From the NCBI GenBank assembly GCA_041635265.1, contig JBFJJV010000033.1:1-23408 (forward strand): DNA of 23,408 nt, written 5' to 3'. Below the pieces are notes generated by a model. It made no database searches. It worked only from the letters and a program-made list of their open reading frames with translations, and had not been told where the DNA came from. Origin of the DNA: Panacagrimonas sp041635265. GTDB taxonomy: Bacteria; Pseudomonadota; Gammaproteobacteria; Nevskiales; Nevskiaceae. A program made the position numbers and the translations under genes. This document shows positions 7,080 to 13,465 of the stretch, piece by piece; within the stretch, counting starts at the first letter, position 1; the number at the start of each line of letters is the position of its first letter.

Positions 7080-7678
7080 GATTTGCTCCCGGGTGCCGTT
7101 TTTCGAGCGCTGAAACGATAAGCCAGCCCTGCTAACGCAAAAACAATCATGAACGCCGGTGCGTATCGCCACAGGCTGTTGATGCCAACTTTGAACGGAA
7201 ATACCGAATGCAGAACTTCTCCTGTCTCAGGATTTTTGGCCGAGATCATTCCGATATACCAGCCTGGCGCCTCGAACTTCTGGTCAAAGGTCAGAGTGCC
7301 TCTCGGATAAACCTGCGGCGGTACATGCACCAGCGTCGCGGCTTCGATTTCAGTCTGTGTGCCAAGGTCCTCATATCGTCCTCGCGACTTCAAATCCTTA
7401 CTGTCACGAAGCACCCGAAATTCGACCTCCTGCTTGCGCAGTGCGGCGCTGACATAGTCGATTACGATAATGGCGCGGCCAAGCTCCGGAATGCTCTCGC
7501 AAAATTCCTGCGTGGCACGCTTTTCTGGCTGATAACCGGTGAAGTGCGCTCTCATGTCGCCAATTTTCATGACACATTTGTCGTCTTCAACTGAAACCCC
7601 ACCGTGACCAGTTGCTGCGGTTGCAGCAACCAATATTGGAAGAGCGAGCAGCAGCCGGAATGCATTGCGCGACTGCAT
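7076..7678 (-). CDS. Secreted, C-terminally anchored Cys/Met/His protein in CuMMO operon (PmoD-like topology)
   Basis: 200 aa. It has a signal peptide (1 to about 24), a mature end beginning HGG (H25), a soluble domain, one membrane helix at about 172-188 (AFMIVFALAGLAYRF) and a short basic cytoplasmic tail. The soluble domain holds candidate copper ligands in DDKCVMKIGDMRAHF (C35, M37, M42, H45) and a second Cys, C60. PmoD and AmoD/AmoE proteins, which follow pmoB or amoB, share this layout of signal peptide, soluble domain and single C-terminal helix, and PmoD carries a CuA-like site. Homology to PmoD is not shown here. Its start overlaps the pmoB stop by one base (TGATG) and its stop overlaps copC as ATGA, so it is translated with them. 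A role in copper loading or electron transfer for the monooxygenase is inference. Confidence 0.75.
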   Translation of the reverse strand: MQSRNAFRLLLALPILVAATAATGHGGVSVEDDKCVMKIGDMRAHFTGYQPEKRATQEFCESIPELGRAIIVIDYVSAALRKQEVEFRVLRDSKDLKSRGRYEDLGTQTEIEAATLVHVPPQVYPRGTLTFDQKFEAPGWYIGMISAKNPETGEVLHSVFPFKVGINSLWRYAPAFMIVFALAGLAYRFSARKTAPGSKS

Positions 7679-8919
7679 CAGCTTTTACCCATGCCAAAAT
7701 CGGGAATCATGGGGCCACCGAACTCGACCAAATGCCTCTTGTCCCCACCCACTTCGAAGAAGGACAGAACTCCCGCGACAACGGCATCCGGCGACGAAAT
7801 CATGGTCGTCATGCGTTCAGTTTCCCACATCGCGTCGTCTGCAAAAATCACCACGCGCTGAGTCGCACCTGCTGCCACGGGCGCGCCTTCTACTCGAAGC
7901 GCGTCGGATGCCACCAGGTCATGCTCATCCTTGGGTTGTACATCGAGAACGTTGGAATTAATGAAGCGCAGATTTCCTGCCGCGAACTCACCAATTGTGA
8001 CAGGCATGTCGCCGTCGTTGATGACATCGAACTCCATGCGGAAACTGCGTCCCGGAATCCGATAACGGGCTTCAATGAGTTTGATCGAGATCGGATTTTC
8101 TGCCTGCTCCAAGGGTGGCACATCGATTCTGCCGGTTTGCAGAGGAGTCGTAATAGGCCACGTTTCCTGAGCATAGATATAACCACCGACAATCAGAGTC
8201 AGGGTCAGTGCCAGGAAAATGCCGCCAACCCGTCGATCCAGCGGGGTGATCATCTTGTCGGCATCTGGACCCAATTCAGAAGTCCCTTTGAACCGTATCA
8301 CCACAATCGGGCACTTGGTCAGCCAGTAGACAAACCAAAGCAGACCTACTCCGAACCATAGAGCGGACCAGAACATTACGTTGCCCAGGCCGTAGCTCTC
8401 CAGGTCAATCGTCTCTCCCAGCAAAGTCTCGGCAGTGTTCGCGAAACCAGCTTCATCGCCAATGACTTCAACCCACATACCCGGGCCGATCATGGGGCCG
8501 GCACCCTCGACGTTGATCACGGTGTGAACGTGATAGCGCCCGGTCTTGCGAGCTTTGAGCGTAATCTCGAATTCGTAGACCTCACCTTTACGAAAGGAAG
8601 TCGACCGAATCATCGGTACCCCGTTGACTCGCGAATCCAGCCGCACGAATGAGGGTCCGGGAACCCCAATGTTCAGATATGCGGTTTCTTCGATCGAGTC
8701 CACATGATGCGGCCAGAACTTGGAGGGCATGAACTTGCCACTGATCTTGACGATTTCATTAATCGACAGCTTTGTTGTCGAGGCCTGAACGTCGATCCAA
8801 TGAACCGTCCGCATGCGCAATTGTGGCATCTGCGCACGTTCGCCATGCGCGAACAAAGTCGGGGAATAGCTCGCACTCAGCACCAGCAATGGAAGCAAAA
8901 TGGCACGTAGTAATTTCAT
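7678..8919 (-). CDS. pmoB: Copper membrane monooxygenase subunit B (PmoB/AmoB/HmoB family)
   Basis: Largest subunit, 413 aa: signal peptide (1-24, ending PTLFA), first periplasmic cupredoxin domain (25 to about 155), two membrane helices (about 182-200 and 231-250) and a second cupredoxin domain (about 255-405). The CuB ligands are all present: mature N-terminal H25 and the pair H130 and H132 in YHVHTVINVEG. H40 (in RTVHW) matches H48 of the Methylococcus protein, but the position of its partner H72 is M64, so the second, bis-His copper site of that enzyme is probably altered. Other anchors are PMIGPGMW (142-149), IDLESYGLGN (171-180) and YRIPGRSFRMEF (286-297). Weak ribosome binding site AAGGGC; the gene follows pmoA by 12 bp. 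Membrane-bound, periplasm facing. Confidence 0.95.
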   Translation of the reverse strand: MKLLRAILLPLLVLSASYSPTLFAHGERAQMPQLRMRTVHWIDVQASTTKLSINEIVKISGKFMPSKFWPHHVDSIEETAYLNIGVPGPSFVRLDSRVNGVPMIRSTSFRKGEVYEFEITLKARKTGRYHVHTVINVEGAGPMIGPGMWVEVIGDEAGFANTAETLLGETIDLESYGLGNVMFWSALWFGVGLLWFVYWLTKCPIVVIRFKGTSELGPDADKMITPLDRRVGGIFLALTLTLIVGGYIYAQETWPITTPLQTGRIDVPPLEQAENPISIKLIEARYRIPGRSFRMEFDVINDGDMPVTIGEFAAGNLRFINSNVLDVQPKDEHDLVASDALRVEGAPVAAGATQRVVIFADDAMWETERMTTMISSPDAVVAGVLSFFEVGGDKRHLVEFGGPMIPDFGMGKS

Positions 8920-8931
8920 TATTTCGTGCCC

Positions 8932-9705
8932 TTATACAATCTTGCGGATCCAGATCGCCTTAGCGCCCAGATAGCCGATCCACAGCCAGAACCAGTAATT
9001 CATGATGTTTAAAAATCCCGCAAAAACCGCAGTCAGCGGTGTAACCGCCGACCCAAAGGTTCTAAGCGTCGACTCCTCAATGATCCGAACATATTCGGGT
9101 ATTGCAGTACGTATATATTCATACCCCATCAGATCGGCCACGGTGAGCATCGTCCCGTGAAGCTCTACGGGCACCTGAAACGGCGCAAGCAAGGCCCAGT
9201 TGAGCGGATAGATCAACAAGCCAAACGCGAAGCCACCAAACAAGCCTGTCCAAAAAAAACTGCCCGTCAATAACAGCATGCAATCCAAAATCAGCCCCAA
9301 AGCAATATAGGTCGAAGGCCAGACGAAATTCATTGGAAAATCAGCAAACAGATGGAAATTCAGATAACGGCTGATCCAGGCTGCCAGCGTCAAGCACAAG
9401 ATGGTAAGCGTCCCTCCCAGGGGGAGCCGCAATTTATCCCACAGCAGAAACCCAAATACCCCTGGCAAGACCGAAAGGGCCAAAGGTGTAACCAAGGGCC
9501 ACCATCGACGATCACGCCAATCCACCCAATAGTCCCAATCGCCAACCAGCAAAGCGAAGTGAAAACTGAAGATTCCCATGAAAAGCAAAACAATCAGCGG
9601 AATGACCAGCAAATCCACCTGAACATATGCTTTGTGCTGCTCTTTCGACGAACTGAGCCCAAAGGGCTTTGATTCGGAAGGTTCTACAGCGTCTACAGCT
9701 TTCAT
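8932..9705 (-). CDS. pmoA: Copper membrane monooxygenase subunit A (PmoA/AmoA/HmoA family)
   Basis: Integral membrane subunit, 257 aa, about seven helices. The family signature GDWDYWVDWRDRR lies at 55-67. Further conserved blocks are FPMNFVWPSTYIALGLILD (123-141), GGFAFGLLIYPLNW (157-170), PVELHGTMLTVADLMGYEYI (179-198) and STLRTFG (212-218). In methanotroph PmoA the block at 179-184 reads PVEYNG; PVELHG here, together with the other changes, points to a divergent hydrocarbon-monooxygenase-like lineage. The start at 9705 has GGAG about 8 bases upstream. The gene is 214 bp from pmoC, a long gap that holds three hairpins. A methane or ammonia role cannot be excluded from sequence alone. Confidence 0.95.
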   Translation of the reverse strand: MKAVDAVEPSESKPFGLSSSKEQHKAYVQVDLLVIPLIVLLFMGIFSFHFALLVGDWDYWVDWRDRRWWPLVTPLALSVLPGVFGFLLWDKLRLPLGGTLTILCLTLAAWISRYLNFHLFADFPMNFVWPSTYIALGLILDCMLLLTGSFFWTGLFGGFAFGLLIYPLNWALLAPFQVPVELHGTMLTVADLMGYEYIRTAIPEYVRIIEESTLRTFGSAVTPLTAVFAGFLNIMNYWFWLWIGYLGAKAIWIRKIV

Positions 9706-9919
9706 ACGGGAGTCTCCAACTCAGCGTTTCTGGCACAAGCCAGATCGGTCTTGTGCTAGCTTTATACGCATCTAATTATTGGTGGCTAATGGTAGAGGCG
9801 AAAAGAGCCACTCATTGCCCCTTAAACGGACTGTCACCGTTTTGCGGTGAGGGCGCCATCTCAGGCGCCCTTACCATTCAACGTCAACGCTTCATTCACC
9901 TTAAGCGATATCGCCAACC
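9706..9919. promoter_or_regulatory. pmoC-pmoA intergenic region with three hairpins
   Basis: 214 bp without a gene inside the operon. Three stems are visible: 9733-9756 (GCACAAG with CTTGTGC, inner CC/GG), 9782-9811 (GTGGCT with AGCCAC, 18-base loop) and 9851-9870 (GGGCGCC-ATCTCA-GGCGCCC, the strongest). On the transcribed minus strand none is followed by a T run, so complete termination is not expected. In related operons structured pmoC-pmoA or amoC-amoA spacers accompany separate control of subunit C; by analogy this one may be an RNA-processing, stabilising or partial-termination site. Confidence 0.6.
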
Positions 9920-10711
9920 TCAGGCGGAAGAGACCGCACTGCTCGCAATTTCAGGCGTTACTTGCGCATCATGACCAATCACTTTGGTCAGCTCTACAAC
10001 ACGCGTCAGTATCTGAACCACCAGGCCGCCGGCTGCAAATGTCGCCCAGCCCAGAAGCACAAACCCCCAATGAATCGGGGCCGCAAACAACTCTTCCGCA
10101 TAGAAGAAAGTGTGGCCCCACTCGTTAAGACCGAGATTGGGCAGGATCATGATCGGACCGGCAACAACCAGGGCGAAAGGCAGAGAGACCTTGTTGGCAA
10201 ATTGAGGAAGGCGAGTTCGCGCATATACGAACGCAACCACACCCGCCATGATGAACATGGGGATGCCGAAATAGAACAGAACAATATGCGTCGGGGTGAA
10301 ATCCGTATCGCGTACTGTCACCTGATGCCAGGCCGCGTCAGCTTCTGTAAATGGTGATGCGACCAGATAGGCGACGATCGCGAAGAACATGACCAACGAC
10401 AGCAGCACGAAATAGCGACGCAGTTCGTCAACAGGTGCCAGCTTGCCCATTTCACGATCACGGGTATGAAATAACCATCCGACAAGTGCGGCGCCCACTC
10501 CAAACAGCACGGGCAACTGAACGTAGAGCAAGGTCATCCAGTAGGTTTGGAATTCTTCGGAGAAATAATCCAGCCCCACCGTGAAGGATGTAGCGTGCTG
10601 ATAAATCCGATAACTCCCGAACAAAATCAGGATCCCGGCCAGACCGTAGAAAATATTGGCCCAGGGAGCCTTGGGCGACAGGTAGGTATTTTTCTCTGCG
10701 ACAGTATTCAT
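9920..10711 (-). CDS. pmoC: Copper membrane monooxygenase subunit C (PmoC/AmoC/HmoC family)
   Basis: Integral membrane subunit carrying the catalytically important copper sites, 263 aa. The CuC ligands are intact: D125, H129 and H142 in the block DAAWHQVTVRDTDFTPTH. The CuD ligands are also intact: N196 and H200 in NEWGH, and H214 in APIHWG, with the exact family spacing (N+4 and +14). Start: the ATG at 10711 was chosen over one at 10744 because AGGAAG lies 7 bases upstream and the downstream protein begins like other PmoC. First gene of the operon, with a good promoter about 70 bp upstream. The C-terminal tail (245-263) is polar and cytoplasmic. Full set of ligands, so expected to be active. 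Confidence 0.96.
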   Translation of the reverse strand: MNTVAEKNTYLSPKAPWANIFYGLAGILILFGSYRIYQHATSFTVGLDYFSEEFQTYWMTLLYVQLPVLFGVGAALVGWLFHTRDREMGKLAPVDELRRYFVLLSLVMFFAIVAYLVASPFTEADAAWHQVTVRDTDFTPTHIVLFYFGIPMFIMAGVVAFVYARTRLPQFANKVSLPFALVVAGPIMILPNLGLNEWGHTFFYAEELFAAPIHWGFVLLGWATFAAGGLVVQILTRVVELTKVIGHDAQVTPEIASSAVSSA

Positions 10712-10745
10712 GGCTGATCTTCCTAAGCGTGTTGGCGAGCGCATC

Positions 10746-10757
10746 TTGACACGTCAA
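10746..10757. promoter_or_regulatory. Dyad TTGAC-AC-GTCAA in the pmoC leader
   Basis: Perfect 5-bp inverted repeat with a 2-bp spacer, centred about 40 bp upstream of the pmoC start and downstream of its predicted transcription start. It could be a repressor operator. It is short and could be chance. Confidence 0.3.
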
Positions 10758-10766
10758 CAGCAAAGT

Positions 10767-10804
10767 TGCCGGCGACATTCGGATTTTAAGTTAGAGTGCC
10801 GGCG
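10767..10804 (-). promoter_or_regulatory. Direct repeat of CGCCGGCA flanking the pmoC -10 box
   Basis: Two identical copies of TGCCGGCG (plus strand) at 10767-10774 and 10797-10804 are exactly 30 bp apart, close to three helical turns, so both face the same side of DNA. One lies within the -35/-10 spacer and the other at the predicted start of transcription. This is the layout of a repressor or copper- or substrate-responsive operator pair. The cognate regulator is unknown. Confidence 0.4.
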
Positions 10805-10812
10805 CGAGTCAA
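10783..10812 (-). promoter_or_regulatory. Sigma70-type promoter of the monooxygenase operon
   Basis: Minus strand: -35 TTGACT (10812-10807), 18-bp spacer, -10 TAAAAT (10788-10783). Each box matches the consensus at five of six positions. Predicted start of transcription is near 10776, giving a leader of about 65 bases before pmoC. It is the best promoter seen in the window. Confidence 0.6.
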
Positions 10813-11366
10813 TAGCGGATAGAAGCACTACGCACAATTCCCCTCTCTTCACACACCTTTGATTTTTCTGGCTTTGTTGGGTCGGGCAAGACTCTACTTG
10901 CTCATTCTGGTGGTTTATCTGGCACAATCGGCTCCCAGATCAGGGTGTTTGATTCCGGGAAAATCTAACAAACGCTTGACTGATCTTGTGTTAACGCGGC
11001 GACCTTACTTTCGTCAGCATGCATCCTTGAATAAAAACTAGACCCATGAATACAGATAGAATTTTTGAATTACCTCTGCACATCTGGTTGGCCTCGTCCC
11101 AAGAGCAATGATGATGGATTGCATTGTGCGGAAGTTAGTGTGTGGAAATTAAGGACTCCCGGCAGGATCACCTCCACCGCCGTGCCTTCATTTTGTCTTG
11201 CCCATAGGCGCAAATGGTTTTGCGATTTAAATCGCGGAAATCTGGCGAAACCGGCAGCCACAAGGTTCAAGCAGCCCCTCCCCGGGCATCCAATGGCTCC
11301 TGACTTCTAGATTCCAATTGTGCCCTCCCGCATCACCCCTCCAAATCCTTTGAAAGAGAGAAAAGA
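10813..11366. other. Divergent intergenic region between the monooxygenase and acyl-CoA operons
   Basis: About 550 bp with no supportable gene; the two open frames on the plus strand (60 and 81 codons) and one on minus (66 codons) show no protein family features. The region must hold the promoter of the thiolase operon. A weak candidate is TTGAAT (11027) with 18 bp to TACAGA (11051). A perfect 14-bp palindrome is at 11222-11235. The purine-rich GAAAGAGAGAAAAGA just before 11367 is the ribosome binding site of the thiolase. Confidence 0.6.
11222..11235. promoter_or_regulatory. Perfect palindrome GCGATTTAAATCGC upstream of the thiolase operon
   Basis: A 14-bp uninterrupted palindrome, with weaker outward pairing (TTTT opposite GGAA), about 130 bp before the first gene of the acyl-CoA operon. 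Size and symmetry suit a TetR-type operator. The KstR2-like regulator at 19250-19897 is a candidate binder, but the palindrome near that gene (20116-20127) has a different sequence, so the link is unproven. Confidence 0.45.
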
Positions 11367-12545
11367 ATGATCCAATCAGTCGTCGTTGCCGGTGTCGGAA
11401 TGGTGCCTTTTACCAAGCCGAGTGCGTGCGAACCTTATTTCGACATGGGCGCCGAAGCCGCCCGTCGCGCCCTCGTCGATGCGGGGGTCGAATACGATTC
11501 GGTACAGCAAGCTTATGTTGGATATGTATATGGGGACTCGACCTGCGGCCAGCGCGCCCTATATCCGGTGGGCATGACCGGCATCCCGGTCATCAACGTC
11601 AATAACAACTGCTCGACCGGTTCCACCGCCCTCTTTCTTGCTCGCCAAGCCGTCCAAAGCGGGGCTGCCGAATGTGTGATCGCACTCGGTTTCGAACAGA
11701 TGAAGCCGGGCGCTCTCGGCTCCTATTTTAATGACCGACCCAGTCCCTTTCTGCCTTTTGATGCAGTCTGCGACGATCTCGTCGGTCAGCCCGAGGTTCC
11801 GCTGGCTATCCGCTACTTTGGCGGCGCCGGTATGGCACATATGGACAAATATGGAACAAAGGCTGAGACGTTTGCAAAAATTCGTGCAAAGGCCAGCCGT
11901 CACGCTGTGAATAATCCTGTTGCACTTTTCCGCAAAGAATTAAGCGTGGAAGAAGTGATGGCATCACCCGTCCTGATTGGTCCCATGACGCGCCTGATGG
12001 CCTGCCCCCCGACCTGCGGCGCGGCAGCAGCCATCATCTGTTCGGAAAAATTCGCGAAGGCCCACGGATTGGACTCGCGCGTAAAAATAATTGCGCAATC
12101 CATGACGACGGACACGCCCGAAACCTTTGAATCAAAGAACATGATGCAGCTCGTCGGTTATGACATGGCGCGTGCAGCAGGCGACCAGGTCTACGAGATG
12201 GCCGGCGTCGATCCAAAGGACGTCAGCGTAGTAGAACTGCATGACTGCTTTGCCACCAACGAACTGCTTACGTACGAGGCGCTTCGCCTCGCCCCGGAAG
12301 GCGGTGGCGAGAAAATGGTGAATGATGGCGACAACACCTACGGCGGGCGCGTAGTCACCAACCCCTCCGGCGGCCTGCTATCCAAGGGACACCCGCTGGG
12401 TGCTACAGGTCTGGCTCAATGCACAGAGTTGGTCCAGCAATTACGCGGTACGGCTGAGGCCCGTCAGGTCAAGGGTGCACAGACCGCGCTGCAACATAAC
12501 CTCGGACTGGGTGGTGCTTGTGTCGTCACGATGTATCAGGTCTGA
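11367..12545 (+). CDS. SCP-x/lipid-transfer-type thiolase
   Basis: Cytoplasmic acyl-CoA thiolase of the SCP-x (sterol carrier thiolase) class, 392 aa. It would split a 3-ketoacyl-CoA with CoA. The active-site Cys is C82 in NNNCSTGSTA; NPSGGLLSKGHPLGATG carries H342; the second Cys is C385 in LGGACVV, so all three classical thiolase residues are present. HDCFATNELL (292-301) is typical of this class. The intact Cys/His/Cys set argues for a thiolase and against the retro-aldolase activity of Ltp2-like relatives. Such proteins often work with a small DUF35 zinc/OB-fold partner, which is not encoded next to it. First gene of the operon; purine-rich ribosome binding site. Confidence 0.88.
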   Translation: MIQSVVVAGVGMVPFTKPSACEPYFDMGAEAARRALVDAGVEYDSVQQAYVGYVYGDSTCGQRALYPVGMTGIPVINVNNNCSTGSTALFLARQAVQSGAAECVIALGFEQMKPGALGSYFNDRPSPFLPFDAVCDDLVGQPEVPLAIRYFGGAGMAHMDKYGTKAETFAKIRAKASRHAVNNPVALFRKELSVEEVMASPVLIGPMTRLMACPPTCGAAAAIICSEKFAKAHGLDSRVKIIAQSMTTDTPETFESKNMMQLVGYDMARAAGDQVYEMAGVDPKDVSVVELHDCFATNELLTYEALRLAPEGGGEKMVNDGDNTYGGRVVTNPSGGLLSKGHPLGATGLAQCTELVQQLRGTAEARQVKGAQTALQHNLGLGGACVVTMYQV

Positions 12546-12559
12546 AAAGGAGTCTTCAC

Positions 12560-13018
12560 GTGATAGATCCGAAATTCATTGGCCACCAACTCCCAAGCAC
12601 GCTATTTGAAGTTGAAAAAGGTCGCCTACGTTTTTTTGCCAAAGCAATCGGAGAAACTCGACCGGAATATCTGGACGAAGCGGCGGCGAAGGCTGCGGGC
12701 TTCAGAAACCTGCCAGTGCCTCCGACTTTCCTGATGGGGGTGGACCTCGATGCGGGGATCATGTTCACTTTGCTGGAAGAGCTGGGCATTCCCATTGGCA
12801 ATATTCTCCACGGCGAACAGAGCTTTACCTACCACGCGCAAGCTTATGCCGGTGACGTCTTGAAGGTGGAATCACGCATTTCCGACATCTACTCAAAGAA
12901 AGGCGGCGCATTGGACTTTATCGTTAAAGACTCGATGATCACTGACCAGAACGGGGTCAAGGTCATGGAGACGCGCAGCGTCATTGTGGCCCGCAACCCG
13001 AAGGAGCACTCCGCATGA
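12560..13018 (+). CDS. MaoC-type dehydratase N-terminal-like subunit (FAS1_DH/hot-dog fold)
   Basis: 152-aa single hot-dog protein of the MaoC_dehydrat_N family. It carries the family features FEVEKGRLRFFAKAIGE (17-33), PPTFLMG (about 54-60) and LHGEQSFTYHAQAYAGD (82-98) but not the catalytic Asp/His motif of hydratase 2, so it is the structural, substrate-binding half of a two-protein hydratase. The GTG at 12560 was chosen as start because AAAGGAG lies 7 bases upstream and the protein then begins where the family does. It begins 14 bp after the thiolase and overlaps the next gene as ATGA, which fits a 1:1 complex. A ChsH1/ChsH2-like heteromeric enoyl-CoA hydratase is the nearest known arrangement. 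Confidence 0.85.
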   Translation: MIDPKFIGHQLPSTLFEVEKGRLRFFAKAIGETRPEYLDEAAAKAAGFRNLPVPPTFLMGVDLDAGIMFTLLEELGIPIGNILHGEQSFTYHAQAYAGDVLKVESRISDIYSKKGGALDFIVKDSMITDQNGVKVMETRSVIVARNPKEHSA

Positions 13019-13434
13019 GCCTCCCAACATTCGATCAGGTTAAAGTCGGCGACGAACTCCCAGCTCTGGAGCTTCCGAGGATTACCCGAACCACTTTGGC
13101 CTTATTCGCCGGCGCTTCGGGCGACCATAACCCGGTGCATATTGACTTGGACTTCGCCAAATCAGCAGGCATGCCCGACGTCTTCGCGCACGGCATGTTA
13201 CCCATGGCTTATCTCGGTCGCTTCCTAACGCACTGGGCTCCGCAGCCACAGTTGCGTCATTTTTCTGTGCGCTTTTTAGCGATTACTCCCATTGGAGCCA
13301 AGCTCAGCTGCGGTGGCAAAGTCGTCGAGAAATTCGAACGGAATGGTCAAACACTCGTAAAGCTGGAAATCGGCGTCGTTGACGACAACGGCGACGTCAA
13401 GCTGTCCGGCGACGCCTTGGTTGAACTGAAGTAA
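13015..13434 (+). CDS. MaoC-type (R)-enoyl-CoA hydratase catalytic subunit
   Basis: 139-aa hot-dog protein with the complete hydratase 2 motif: D37 and H42 in GDHNPVHID, followed by FAHGMLPMAYLGR (57-69). Hydrates trans-2-enoyl-CoA to a 3-hydroxyacyl-CoA, probably as a partner of the preceding MaoC N-type protein, with which it overlaps by 4 bases. Followed at 31 bp by the SDR dehydrogenase that would take its product. Confidence 0.92.
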   Translation: MSLPTFDQVKVGDELPALELPRITRTTLALFAGASGDHNPVHIDLDFAKSAGMPDVFAHGMLPMAYLGRFLTHWAPQPQLRHFSVRFLAITPIGAKLSCGGKVVEKFERNGQTLVKLEIGVVDDNGDVKLSGDALVELK

Positions 13435-13465
13435 CTCTTCCCATTACAGACAGGAATCAGAATTC

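Noticed and set aside
7612..8361. 249-codon open frame on the plus strand opposite pmoB
   Set aside because: It is entirely antisense to pmoB, whose frame carries all the conserved copper ligands; the long antisense frame follows from codon bias.
8932..10711. Assignment as ammonia monooxygenase of a nitrifier
   Set aside because: The PQQ alcohol dehydrogenase neighbour and absence of hydroxylamine-oxidation genes in the window argue against it, although sequence by eye cannot exclude it fully.
10859..11310. 60- and 81-codon plus-strand frames between the divergent operons
   Set aside because: No ribosome binding site and unnatural composition; they cover palindromes and promoter-like sequence.
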